DNA from: Pseudomonas sp. RC10
GTDB lineage: Bacteria; Pseudomonadota; Gammaproteobacteria; Pseudomonadales; Pseudomonadaceae
NCBI RefSeq assembly: GCF_038397775.1
Contig: NZ_CP151650.1
Coordinates: 2,728,001 to 2,792,000 of the forward strand
Length of the DNA: 64,000 nt
Reading direction: 5' to 3'
Positions 26,701 to 36,400 of this stretch are shown here, piece by piece. Position numbers and translations under genes: made by a program. The notes beneath the pieces are model-generated. The model was not told where the DNA came from, ran no database searches, and saw only the letters and a program-made list of their open reading frames with translations. The stretch's first letter is position 1, and each line of letters starts with the position of its first letter.

Positions 26701-29700
26701 GCACGTTGATCGACGCAGTCAAACACACCGCGTTGGGTGCCCAGAACCATCAGGATTTGCCGTTCGACCAACTGGTGGAAGCGCTGGGCGTGTCCCGCAG
26801 CCTCAGCCACAACCCGCTGTGCCAAGTGAAATTCACCCAGCAATTCCCGCTGCCGCAGAACCTGGAAATGGGCGGCATGCGCATGGACGTCAACCAGCTG
26901 GATGACTTCTCCGCGCACTTTGACCTGGGGCTGGACATCACCGACAGCGCCGAGGGTATCCAGGCGGTTTTCACCTACGCCTGCGACCTGTTCGACGAAC
27001 CGCGCATCGCTGGTTTTGCCGCCGATTTGCTGCGCCTCTGCGCGCAAGTCGTGGCAGACCCCAACGCGCGACTGGCAGACCTGAAGGTTTCTGCTGTGCC
27101 GTCGCGGCTGATCGCGGAGTCCGTGTCATTCCCTGCCACCAACGTGCTGACGCTGTGGAATGCCAGTGTCAGCGCGCAGCCTCAAACGCTAGCATTGCAG
27201 GGTGAAGATCACGGCATCGATTTCGCCACTGCCGACGCTGACGCCAATCGACTCGCCCAGCACCTGCGCGCTTCCGGTGTGGGCGCGGAAAGTCGCGTCG
27301 GCCTGCTGCTGGAACGCTCGGTGGAGTTCGTCGTCGGTGTGCTGGCGATCCTCAAGACCGGCGCCGCCTACGTGCCGCTGGACCCGAAATGGCCGACCGA
27401 GCGCCAGGCGTTCGTGTTGGCTGACAGCGGCGCTCGTTGGCTGATCCGCGATGGAGCGCCCCCTGCGGATTTCAGCGGTGAGGTCATCGGCGTTGAGGCG
27501 ACTGCTGCATGGCGTACACAATCCGCGACGGCGCTGAGTCTGCCGCTGCACCCTGAGCAAGCCGCGTACCTGATCTACACCTCCGGCACCAGCGGAACCC
27601 CGAAGGGCGTGGTCATCAGCCACGGCGCGCTGGCCGATTACGTGCAGGGCCTGCTGTCGCGTCTGTCATTGGACGCTGATGCGAGCATGGCCATGGTCTC
27701 CACCGTGGGCGCCGACCTCGGTCACACCGTGCTGTTCGGCGCCCTGTGTTCGGCGCGCACGCTGCACTTGATCAGCCCGGAACGCACCACTGACGCCGAC
27801 CGCTTTGCCGCGTACATGGCGGCCAATAAAGTGGGGGTGCTGAAAATCGTGCCGACCCATTTGAGCGGCCTGCTGCAAGCAGCCAATCCTGCCGACGTGC
27901 TGCCGGAGCAGGCGTTGATTCTCGGCGGCGATGCCTTGCCGTGGGAGCTGGTGGCGCAGGTCAAACGCTTGAAACCGGCGTGCCGTGTCATCAACCACTA
28001 CGGCCCGACTGAAACCACGGTCGGCGTGCTGAGTAACGAACTGGCCGACATCCAGAATACAAGCGACAGCGCCCCCATTGGCCGTCCGCTGCCCAACGCC
28101 ACTGCGCTGATTCTCAACGAGCATCTAGAACCGGTGGTGCAAGGCGACATCGGCGAGCTGTACGTCGGCGGACCGGGCCTGGCGCGGGGGTATCACGACC
28201 GACCGGCCATGACCGCCGCCGTGTTCATTCCCGACCCGAGCGGCCATGGCCGTCGCCTATACCGCAGCGGCGACCGGGCGCGACTGTTGGCCAACGGGCA
28301 GATTCAATTCCTCGGGCGCGCCGACGATCAGGTCAAGGTCCGTGGCTACCGCGTGGCCTTGGGTGAAATCGCCCAGCGCCTGCGTCAGCTGGACGGCCTG
28401 CGCGATGCCCACGTGCGGGTCAACGACCGGGGCCAATTGATCGCCTATGCCTTGATCGCCAAGGGTGCGCACGTCGACGGCGAAGCCCTGCGTGCTCAGT
28501 TGTCCGAATGCTTACCGGATTACATGGTGCCGAGCCACGTGCTGACGCTGGAAGCCTTCCCGATCACGGCCAACGGCAAGCTCGATCACGCCGCGCTGCC
28601 TTCGCCGCAGACGGTGTCCCAGACTTTCGAAGCCCCCCACGATGGCGTCGAAGCCACGTTGGCCGCACTGTGGGAAAAAGCGCTCAACGTTGAGGCGGTT
28701 GGCCGTCACGATAACTTCTTCACCCTCGGCGGCGACTCGATTCTCAGCCTGCAAATCATCGCCCGCGCCCGCCGCCAGGGCATTCGCCTGACGCCCAAGC
28801 AACTGTTCGAAAAACAGACCATCGCCGAGCTGGCCCAAGTGGCGGTGCTGGCCGACGCCAAACCGGTCGCTGCCCCCGTGTCTGCGCCGATAATGCCCCG
28901 TGATTTCGCGCTGACCCCGATTCAGGCGCGTTTCTTTGCCTTGCCCGTTGCGCAGCGTTCCCACTGGAACCAGTCACTGTTGCTGAACCTGCCGAACGCA
29001 CTGGACGTTAGCGTCTTGCAGCAAGCGTTGGCCGTGCTGTTGGTGCACCACGACAGCCTGCGCCTGAGCTTCCATCAGGGCGGCGACGGCCAATGGCAGC
29101 AGCGTTATCGCGAGACCGAAACCGCCGAGCGATTGCTATGGACCTGCGAACTGAGCCGCGAAGAAGACCTCGCGTCCCTCAGCGACGAAGCCCAGCGCAG
29201 TTTCAACATTGAGACCGGTCCGCTGCTGCGCGTGGTCCATGCGCGCTTGCCGTCGGGTGAGGGGCGGCTGCTGATCGCCATCCATCACCTGGCGGTGGAC
29301 GGCGTGTCGTGGCGCGTGCTGCTGGAAGACCTGCAACACGCCTACAGCCGCTTGTTGGCGGGGCAATCGGTCGCGCTGGCCGAGAAAACCGCGAGCTTCC
29401 AACGCTGGTCGCAGTCCTTGCACGATTTGGCGCGCAGCCCCGAACTGGCCGCGCAATTGCCCCATTGGCAGGGGCTGTCAGCGGCCGACGCCTGCCTGCC
29501 GGGCGACACCTCGGTTCACGGCCTGATCGGCGCGGGTGACACGGTCAGTCTGACCCTCGATGCACAGGACACCCGCCGCCTGCTCAGCGAAGCCCCGGCG
29601 GCGTATCGCACCCGCATCGACGACCTGCTGTTGGCGGCGCTGTCTCAAGCGTTGTGGCAGTGGAGCGGGCGTCGGCGTCATGTCATCAGCCTCGAAGGCC

Positions 29701-32700
29701 ATGGCCGTGAAGACGTCTTTGAAAACGGCAACGCGCTGGACCTGAGCCGCAGCGTCGGCTGGTTCACCAGCCTGTACCCGGTCGCGCTGGAGGCGGATGA
29801 CGACGCCATTGCCACGCTCAAATCGGTCAAGGAAGCGGTGCGTGCCGTGCCGGAAAAAGGCCTTGGTTACGGCGTCCTTAAATACCTCGCCGGTGCCGAT
29901 TTGCCGGAGCTGGTGGGGCAGGGCGTGACCTTCAATTACCTCGGTCGTTTTGACGACAGTTTTGCTGATTCCGGGGACGCGCTGTTCTCGCTGTCGAGCC
30001 AAACCCTCCAACACCTGCGCGATCCGCAAGGCCCACTGGCCAACGCTTTGGCCATCGACGGTCAGGTGCGCGGCGGCCAGTTACACCTGGACTGGACCTT
30101 CAGTCGCGAGCGTTTCAGTCGCGAAACCATCGAGCAACTGGTGGCGCTGTACCGCGATCAACTGGTGCAACTGATCGCCCATTGCAGCGACGAACACAAC
30201 GCCGGCCTGACTCCATCGGACTTCCCCTTGGCGGGACTCACCCAGACGCAACTGGACACCCTAGCGATTCCAGCGCGAGAGATCGAAGACATCCTGCCAC
30301 TGGCCCCGATGCAGCAAGGGATTTTGCTGCACAGCCTGTTGGAACGGGGCAACGGCATCTACCTGATGCAAGACCAATACGCCGTCGGCAGCGAGGTGGA
30401 TTTCGAGGCCTTCAAACACGCGTGGCAGCAGGTGGTGCAGCGCCACCCGGCCTTGCGCACGGCGTTCCACGGGCTGGAAAGCGGCGTGCAGCGTCAGGTA
30501 GTGATGCGCCGCGTGCCATCGCCTGCGCAACTGATCGACCTCAGCCATTTGTCCCGCGCTGCCGCCGAGGCCGAGCTGGAAGCGGTGCTGAGCGCCGAGC
30601 GCGAACAGGGTTTCGATTTCGCCAAGGCGCCGCTGCTGCGTTTGCGTCTGGTGAAGTTCGGCGCGGCGGATTTCCGCATCGTCCAGAGCCACCACCACGC
30701 GCTGATCGATGCCTGGTGCCGGGGTTTGATGCTCACCGAGTTTTTCGCCCACTACCGCGCGTTTCTTGAAGGGCGCCACGTCAGCTTGCCTGCCGCTCGC
30801 CCGTATCGGGATTTCCTGGCCTGGCTCGCCGAGCAGGACGAAGCGGTCAGCCGCGATTACTGGCGCGAGGCGCTGGCCGCGTTCACCGACGTTCCGCCAC
30901 TGCCGTACCGTCACAGTCCTCACGGTGAGCCGCAGATGCGCGACGTGACCTTGGCCCTCGGCAACGCGCAGACCGCCAGACTGGCGGATCAGGCCCGCCA
31001 GCATCGCCTGACCGCCAACACCTTCGTGCAGGCCGCGTGGGCTTTGCTGCTGATGCGTCACAGTGACCGCGACGAGGTGGTGTTCGGCGTCACCGTGGCC
31101 GGACGTCCGACCGACCTGGAAGGTATCGAAGGCGCGCTGGGGCTGTTCATCAACACGTTGCCATTGCGCATTCGGCGTCCGGGTCTGGGCGCCTCGGCGC
31201 TGGACCTGCTCAACGCGTTGCAGGCGCAAAACGCCGAGATGCGTCAACACGAACATTTGTCGCTGGCCGACATTCAGTTGCTGGCGGACACCCCTCGCGG
31301 CCAGCCGTTGTTCGACAGCCTGTTCGTCTTTGAAAACGTTCCGTTGGGCGCCGAGGTTCAGCAGGCCGTGAACGAATACCGCATCCAACCGCTCGCCAAC
31401 CGCACTCACACCAACTACCCGTTGACCGTGGTGCTGTTGCCCGGCGAGTCCCTGCAATTGCAGCTGACTTACGACACTCGCCACTTCAACGATGGCGACA
31501 TGAACACGCTGGTCGGCCACTTCCGTCGCCTGCTCGCACAGCTGATCGACAACCCGCAACAGACCCTCAGCCAATTGCAGGTGCTGGAACAGGCCGAGCG
31601 CGAGCAACTGCTGGAACAGGGCCAAGGCGCGGTGCAAAAACATTGGTACGGCATCAGCTACCTGGAGCGTTTCGAGTCGCGGGTTCAGGCCCATCCGACC
31701 CGGGAAGTGGCGCGCTGCGAAGGCGAGAGCCTGAGCTACGACGCGCTCAATCGCAGCGCCAACCGCATCGGTCACGGCCTGATCGCAGCGGGTGTGCAGG
31801 GCGATGATGTGGTGGCGCTGTTCGCCCCCCGTGGCCTGCCGTTGCTCAGCATGATCATCGGCGCGTTCAAGGCCGGTGGCGCGTACCTGGCACTGGACGA
31901 TCGTCATCCGGCCGGACGCAGTGCGCGCATGCTGGTGAGCAGCGCCGCGCCGGTGTTGCTGACGCCCCGTGACTGTCTGACTCAGGTCGAGGCGATGCTG
32001 GGGCTGATGGAAACCCCGCCACGCCTGCTGATCCTCGAAGACCTGCTGGCCAACGACCGCGACGACAATCCCGGCCGCTACGCCAGCGCCGAGCAGCTCG
32101 CCTACGTGATCTACACCTCCGGCTCCACCGGCGAGCCGAAAGGGGTGATGGTCAACCAGCGCGGCATGCTCAACAACCAGATGTCGAAGTTGCCGTACCT
32201 GCGTCTGGGCGAGGGCGATGTGATTGCTCAAACCGCTGCCACCGGGTTCGACATTTCGGTCTGGCAATTCCTCACCGCGCCGCTGTTCGGCGGTCGCGTG
32301 GAAATCCTGCCGGACGCCGTGGTGCATGACCCGCAACGGCTGCTGGAAGAAGTGGTGGCCAATCAAGTCAGCGTGTTGGAGTGCGTGCCTGCGGTGATCG
32401 ACGGCATGCTCGCCGTTGCGCCGCACAAGCTTGACGCCTTGCGTTGGCTGATCCCCACCGGCGAGGCGCTGACCGTGGACCTGGCGACCCGCTGGTTCAA
32501 TCGCTACCCGAACGTGCCGCTGGTCAACGCCTATGGCCCGGCCGAATGCGCCGACGACGTGGCGCTGCACACCCTCACCGGCGCGCCTGCTGCCAAGGCC
32601 AACATGCCCATCGGTCGCCCCACCGACAACAACCGCTTGTATGTGCTGGATTCCAGTCTGCAACTGGCGGCACCGGGCGTGGTGGGCGAGCTGTACATCG

Positions 32701-33476
32701 GCGGTGTCGGCGTCGGTCGCGGTTATGCGGCGCGCCCTGGCCTCACCGCCGAGCGCTTTCTGCCCGATCCGTTTGGTGAACCGGGGGCGCGTCTGTACCG
32801 CAGCGGCGACCTGGCGCGCTGGAACGCCGAGGGCGCGCTGGAATACGTGGGTCGTGCCGACTTCCAGGTGAAGATTCGCGGCCAGCGCATTGAGCTGGGG
32901 GAAATCGAAAACGTCCTGTTGGCCCAGCCGTCGGTGCGCGACGCCGTGGTCAGCGCGCAACCCACGCCCCACGGCCCGCAACTGGTGGCCTACGTGGTCG
33001 CCGAAGCCGAGCAGGCATTGTCCGCCGACGTGCTGAAAACCGCGCTGGCGCAAGCGCTGCCCGCGTTTATGGTCCCGGCCCACGTGATGCTGCTGGCGCG
33101 TCTGCCGCGCAACGCCAACGGCAAGCTCGACCGCAAGGCCCTGCCAGCGCCGACCGTGCAGGAACGCCATTTCGAAGCGCCACAAGGCGAGCGCGAGGAA
33201 GTCCTCGCCGAACTCTGGCAGGGCTTGCTGAAAATCGAGCGGGTGGGGCGCGACGACAACTTCTTTGAATTGGGTGGGCACTCGCTGCTGGCAACGCGTC
33301 TGTTGTCACGCATCCGCGAGCGCCTCGGGGTGAGCATTCCGCTGGCGCAGGCCTTCGAAGCCACCACCGTCGCCGCGCAGGCGGCCCTGATTGACACCTT
33401 GCAGGGGCAGACCCTGACGCTCGACCGGCTCGATGCCCTGGACGAGTTCATGAATGAGCTGGAGGAAAGCAACTGA
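23745..33476 (+). CDS. Siderophore NRPS 1: FAAL-ACP-C-A(Asp)-T-E-C-A(Dab)-T
   Basis: A 3243-residue lipo-initiating synthetase. Residues 1-~590 are a fatty acyl-AMP ligase (YTSGSTSAPKG near 174; GRLKDLIILNGQNLYP), which loads a fatty acid on the ACP at ~590-665 (FFARGGDSVG, S624). Module 1: C (HHIIADGW, 813-820), A (YTSGTSGTPKG, 1278), T (GGDS, S1665), epimerase (HHLAVDGVSW, 1847). Module 2: DCL-type C (HHALIDAW, 2317, Ala for the usual Gly), A (2790), T (GGHS, S3180). The specificity residues I read are DLTKIGHVGK for module 1 (aspartate type) and DIWEITADDK for module 2 (diaminobutyrate type). There is no thioesterase; the chain passes to NRPS 2, whose ATG overlaps this stop. The ATG at 23745 is chosen over a TTG at 23721 because AGGTGA precedes it. 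Confidence 0.93.
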   Translation: MTSIRDQAAHFPELVGLYAQRQPDRIALRHIVHEDQAPLLTTYAELDRQARAVAGVLQHQLGAQGGERCVLILPTGADYAAAFLGCLYAKVIAVPAFAPEYNRQTHLDRLTGILQDAAPGVVLGRREDLDKFQHLLQPFMPAGGRFIAIEDIDGGQGTFQPSLIDTSSLAFLQYTSGSTSAPKGVMVSHNNLMANEVAMARHFVTDASTESWVSWLPLYHDMGLMCGLLLPLYYGGTLTLMSPNYFLGRPARWLEVMSEYNGTFSGGPDFAYRLCVERVKPSAVKGLKLDNWSLAFSGSEPIRIATLDAFSEHFAAAGFDRRALTPSYGLAEATLFVSAAHRAVPFGIKRFDGSQLAAGDADEALFAHQNATSRLPGCGWCSDDHGLRIVDPASQAVLPEGQVGEIWIGGPSVAEGYWQNPEATAQTFVQEGGQRWLRSGDLGIASGGELFITGRLKDLIILNGQNLYPQDIEQSLEKSVELLRRGRIAAFPVTDEQGAEGVGLALEISRNVRRLMQPQMICDAVRDAVSELFLVAPKVIVLLEPGALPRTTSGKLQRSACRVGWQNGSLDSFAVWQDGRLLDVEGEPVDDVSLLPEVVAAWQEVLGKDDLKAADHFFARGGDSVGVVQVLSRLNGELGLKLEPAHLFEHPTLGAFSAHVASQNRSAERAPAVPRVSRDTAPEQSFAQQRLWFLAQLEPDSSAYHLCGQLSLSGAIDDVALQRSFDDLVARHESLRTTFAINANEVLVQRIHAAQPVVIEPHDLSLHAQPLEALGELAKAAVEHPMDLQTGPLWRVLNVQLAPGQQQLVLVLHHIIADGWSVQVILKDFAALYSAHASGQIPALAPLPIQYADFAAWQRQRLAGGEGERQLAYWRERLGDTQPVLTLPADRPRPAQQSHRGARYALAFDSALSQGLRDLASAHGATLFMVMLAAYKSLLQRYSSQTDLRVGVPVAGRTCTEAEGLIGLFVNTLVLRTDVSPLHSFSTLIDAVKHTALGAQNHQDLPFDQLVEALGVSRSLSHNPLCQVKFTQQFPLPQNLEMGGMRMDVNQLDDFSAHFDLGLDITDSAEGIQAVFTYACDLFDEPRIAGFAADLLRLCAQVVADPNARLADLKVSAVPSRLIAESVSFPATNVLTLWNASVSAQPQTLALQGEDHGIDFATADADANRLAQHLRASGVGAESRVGLLLERSVEFVVGVLAILKTGAAYVPLDPKWPTERQAFVLADSGARWLIRDGAPPADFSGEVIGVEATAAWRTQSATALSLPLHPEQAAYLIYTSGTSGTPKGVVISHGALADYVQGLLSRLSLDADASMAMVSTVGADLGHTVLFGALCSARTLHLISPERTTDADRFAAYMAANKVGVLKIVPTHLSGLLQAANPADVLPEQALILGGDALPWELVAQVKRLKPACRVINHYGPTETTVGVLSNELADIQNTSDSAPIGRPLPNATALILNEHLEPVVQGDIGELYVGGPGLARGYHDRPAMTAAVFIPDPSGHGRRLYRSGDRARLLANGQIQFLGRADDQVKVRGYRVALGEIAQRLRQLDGLRDAHVRVNDRGQLIAYALIAKGAHVDGEALRAQLSECLPDYMVPSHVLTLEAFPITANGKLDHAALPSPQTVSQTFEAPHDGVEATLAALWEKALNVEAVGRHDNFFTLGGDSILSLQIIARARRQGIRLTPKQLFEKQTIAELAQVAVLADAKPVAAPVSAPIMPRDFALTPIQARFFALPVAQRSHWNQSLLLNLPNALDVSVLQQALAVLLVHHDSLRLSFHQGGDGQWQQRYRETETAERLLWTCELSREEDLASLSDEAQRSFNIETGPLLRVVHARLPSGEGRLLIAIHHLAVDGVSWRVLLEDLQHAYSRLLAGQSVALAEKTASFQRWSQSLHDLARSPELAAQLPHWQGLSAADACLPGDTSVHGLIGAGDTVSLTLDAQDTRRLLSEAPAAYRTRIDDLLLAALSQALWQWSGRRRHVISLEGHGREDVFENGNALDLSRSVGWFTSLYPVALEADDDAIATLKSVKEAVRAVPEKGLGYGVLKYLAGADLPELVGQGVTFNYLGRFDDSFADSGDALFSLSSQTLQHLRDPQGPLANALAIDGQVRGGQLHLDWTFSRERFSRETIEQLVALYRDQLVQLIAHCSDEHNAGLTPSDFPLAGLTQTQLDTLAIPAREIEDILPLAPMQQGILLHSLLERGNGIYLMQDQYAVGSEVDFEAFKHAWQQVVQRHPALRTAFHGLESGVQRQVVMRRVPSPAQLIDLSHLSRAAAEAELEAVLSAEREQGFDFAKAPLLRLRLVKFGAADFRIVQSHHHALIDAWCRGLMLTEFFAHYRAFLEGRHVSLPAARPYRDFLAWLAEQDEAVSRDYWREALAAFTDVPPLPYRHSPHGEPQMRDVTLALGNAQTARLADQARQHRLTANTFVQAAWALLLMRHSDRDEVVFGVTVAGRPTDLEGIEGALGLFINTLPLRIRRPGLGASALDLLNALQAQNAEMRQHEHLSLADIQLLADTPRGQPLFDSLFVFENVPLGAEVQQAVNEYRIQPLANRTHTNYPLTVVLLPGESLQLQLTYDTRHFNDGDMNTLVGHFRRLLAQLIDNPQQTLSQLQVLEQAEREQLLEQGQGAVQKHWYGISYLERFESRVQAHPTREVARCEGESLSYDALNRSANRIGHGLIAAGVQGDDVVALFAPRGLPLLSMIIGAFKAGGAYLALDDRHPAGRSARMLVSSAAPVLLTPRDCLTQVEAMLGLMETPPRLLILEDLLANDRDDNPGRYASAEQLAYVIYTSGSTGEPKGVMVNQRGMLNNQMSKLPYLRLGEGDVIAQTAATGFDISVWQFLTAPLFGGRVEILPDAVVHDPQRLLEEVVANQVSVLECVPAVIDGMLAVAPHKLDALRWLIPTGEALTVDLATRWFNRYPNVPLVNAYGPAECADDVALHTLTGAPAAKANMPIGRPTDNNRLYVLDSSLQLAAPGVVGELYIGGVGVGRGYAARPGLTAERFLPDPFGEPGARLYRSGDLARWNAEGALEYVGRADFQVKIRGQRIELGEIENVLLAQPSVRDAVVSAQPTPHGPQLVAYVVAEAEQALSADVLKTALAQALPAFMVPAHVMLLARLPRNANGKLDRKALPAPTVQERHFEAPQGEREEVLAELWQGLLKIERVGRDDNFFELGGHSLLATRLLSRIRERLGVSIPLAQAFEATTVAAQAALIDTLQGQTLTLDRLDALDEFMNELEESN

Positions 33477-36400
33477 TGTCGCAACCGAGCATGACTTCGC
33501 AAAGCAAGCTGCTGGCCCTCGCCACCCGCTTTCTCAGCCTCAACGCCGCGCAGCGTCGGGTGTTTCTCAGCAAGCTGCGCGAGCAGGGGCTGGATGCGTC
33601 GGCCTTGCCGATTCCGGCGGGCGTGGCGGGGGAGCGCAGCCCGACGTCGTTCTCCCAGCAGCGGTTGTGGTTCCTCGAACAGCTGGAACCCGGCAACAGC
33701 ACCTATCACTTGCCGGGTGCCTTGCGCCTGAAAGGCACGCTGAACGTGGCCGCCGTGCAGTCCGCGTTTGCCCGCGTGGCCCAGCGGCATGCCAGCCTGC
33801 GCACGGTGTTCGGCACCGCTGAAGACGGCACGCCGGAACAGGTAGTTCAGGCGTCCCAGCCGATGCCGTTCGAACAGCTTCACGCCGCCGATGAGGGTGA
33901 ACTGCAAACGCTGGCCGATGCCTTCGCCCGGCGCCCGTTCGACCTCACCGAAGGCCCGTTGTGGCGGGTGGCGCTGGTCACGTTGAGCGATGACGAACAC
34001 GTGCTGCTGGTCTGCCTGCACCACATCATCGCTGACGGCGGGTCGATTCAGGTGTTGCTGCTGGACTTCGTTCAGGCCTACCGCGCGTCTCTCGAAGGTG
34101 ACGACAACGCCCTTGAGCCGTTGCCCTTGAGCTATGCCGACGTCGCGCTGTGGCAGCGCGCCTGCCTGGACGCGGGCGAGGCGGATCGTCAGCTCGATTA
34201 CTGGAAACAGCAGCTCGGCGATGAGCCTCCGGTGCTGGAACTGCCCGCCGACCGCCCGCGTCCGGCGCGCCAGAGCTTTCGCGGCGCACGCCTGCCGCTC
34301 AGCTTTGACGCAGCGCTCTCGGCACGGATGCGCGAAGTGGCGAAACAGCGCGGCGTGACCCTGTTCACCGTGATGCTCGCCGCGTATCAGGTCCTGCTGC
34401 ACCGCTTGAGCGGGCAGAACGATCTGCGCATCGGCGTGCCGATTGCCGGGCGTCAGCGCGCTGAAACCGAGGGGCTGATCGGCTTCTTCGTCAACACCCA
34501 GATCCTCCGTGGCGAGGTCACGGCCGACGCCACGTTCAACCAGATCATCGACAACGTTCGCCTGGCCTCCCAAGGCGCGCAGGCCAATCAGGACTTGCCA
34601 TTCGAACAACTCGTGGACGCGCTGGCGCCCGAGCGCAGCCTGAGCCACAACCCGCTGTTTCAGGTGCTGTACAACCATCAGCAACGCCAGGACGACGCGC
34701 TGCAGTTGATGCCCGGCCTGAACGCAACCTTGATGCCGCTGGACAGCGGCAGCGCGCAGTTCGACCTGGCGTTGCACACGTGGGAAAACGCGGCGGGTGA
34801 GCTGGCGGGTAACTGGAATTACGCGACGGATCTGTTTGATCACGGCAGTGTCGAGCGACTGCATCAGCGGTTTGTGCAGCTGCTAGAGGCGTTGCTGGAG
34901 CGGCCTGAGGCGGCGATTGGTGATGTTGAACTGCTGGATGCTCAGGACCGTGCGCAGCTGACTGCGGTGAACGATACGGCGCGGGATTGGGGTGTTGAAT
35001 CGTGGATCGTGCATCGTCAGTTCGAGCGTTTGGCGCGGTTGCATCCTGAGCGTGAAGCGTTGCGCTGTGGGGAGCAGGTACTGACGTATCAGCAGCTGGA
35101 TCAGCGCGCCAATCAGCTTGCCCATTACCTGCGCGGGCAGGGCGTAGGGCGTGAATCGCTGGTCGGCGTGGCGGCGTTGCGTTCGGTGGAAATGGATGTT
35201 GCGCTGTATGCGGTGGTGAAGGCGGGCGCTGCCTATGTGCCGCTGGACCCTGAGTACCCGGTGGATCGCCTGCGTTACATGCTGGAAGACGCCGGGATTG
35301 GCTTGTTGCTGAGCCACGATGCGGTGATCGATAACCTGCCTGCCGTGGAAGGTTTGCAGGTGCTGAATCTGAATCGTCTGGCTCTCGACCATCAACCAGT
35401 AACAGCGCCTGTTGTGGAGATTCACCCCGAGCAACTCGCCTACATGATTTACACCTCCGGCTCGACCGGAAAGCCGAAGGGCGCGGGCAACACCCATGCC
35501 GCGCTGTTCAATCGTCTGGCGTGGATGCAGGACGCCTACGGTTTGGACGCCTCCGACGCCGTGCTGCAAAAAACACCCTTCAGCTTCGACGTCTCGGTGT
35601 GGGAGTTCTTCTGGCCGCTGATGGTCGGTGCGCGGCTGGTCATGGCGCAACCCGGCGATCATCGCGACCCTGCGCTGCTCACTGCTTTGATCGAAAAGCA
35701 AAACATCACAACACTGCACTTCGTCCCGTCGATGCTAGCCGCGTTCATGGCCCAGGACGATCTATCGGGTTGCGCTTCGCTGAAACGCATCGTTTGTTCC
35801 GGCGAAGCCCTGCCTGCCGATCTGGCGCGGGAAACTCTTCAACGCCTGCCCAATGCGGGCCTGTTCAACCTCTACGGCCCAACCGAAGCGGCCATCGACG
35901 TGACGCACTGGACTTGCGTGAACGAGCCGGGCGCTTCGGTGCCGATTGGCCGTCCGATTGCCAACTTGCAAATCCACATCCTCGACAGCCGCCTCAACCC
36001 GCAACCCATCGGCGTGCCGGGCGAGCTGTATATCGGCGGCGCTGGCCTGGCTCGCGGCTATCACCAACGCCCTGGCCTGACCGCCGAGCGTTTCGTCGCC
36101 AGCCCGTTCGGCGACGGCGAGCGTCTTTACCGCACCGGCGACCTGGCGCGCTGGCGTGCGGACGGGGCTGTCGAGTATCTGGGCCGTCTCGACCACCAGA
36201 TCAAACTGCGTGGCCTGCGGGTCGAGATTGGCGAGATTGAAGCCGCGTTGCTGGACCATCCGGCGATCAGCGAAGCGGTCGTCGTGGCCCGCCAGTTCGC
36301 CACCGGTACGCAACTCGTGGGCTACCTCGTTGCACAAGCGTTCGATGAAGAACACCTGCGCACCCAACTGAAAAAACGCCTGCCGGACTACATGGTCCCG

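Noticed and set aside
30261..33281. Antisense open frame of 1006 codons opposite NRPS 1
   Set aside because: It is the mirror of a high-GC coding gene, rich in His/Arg/Gln/Ala with no domain, and the plus strand carries an unmistakable NRPS. The same holds for 35762-38029, 41102-42685, 44246-46222 and 46250-48202 opposite NRPS 2.
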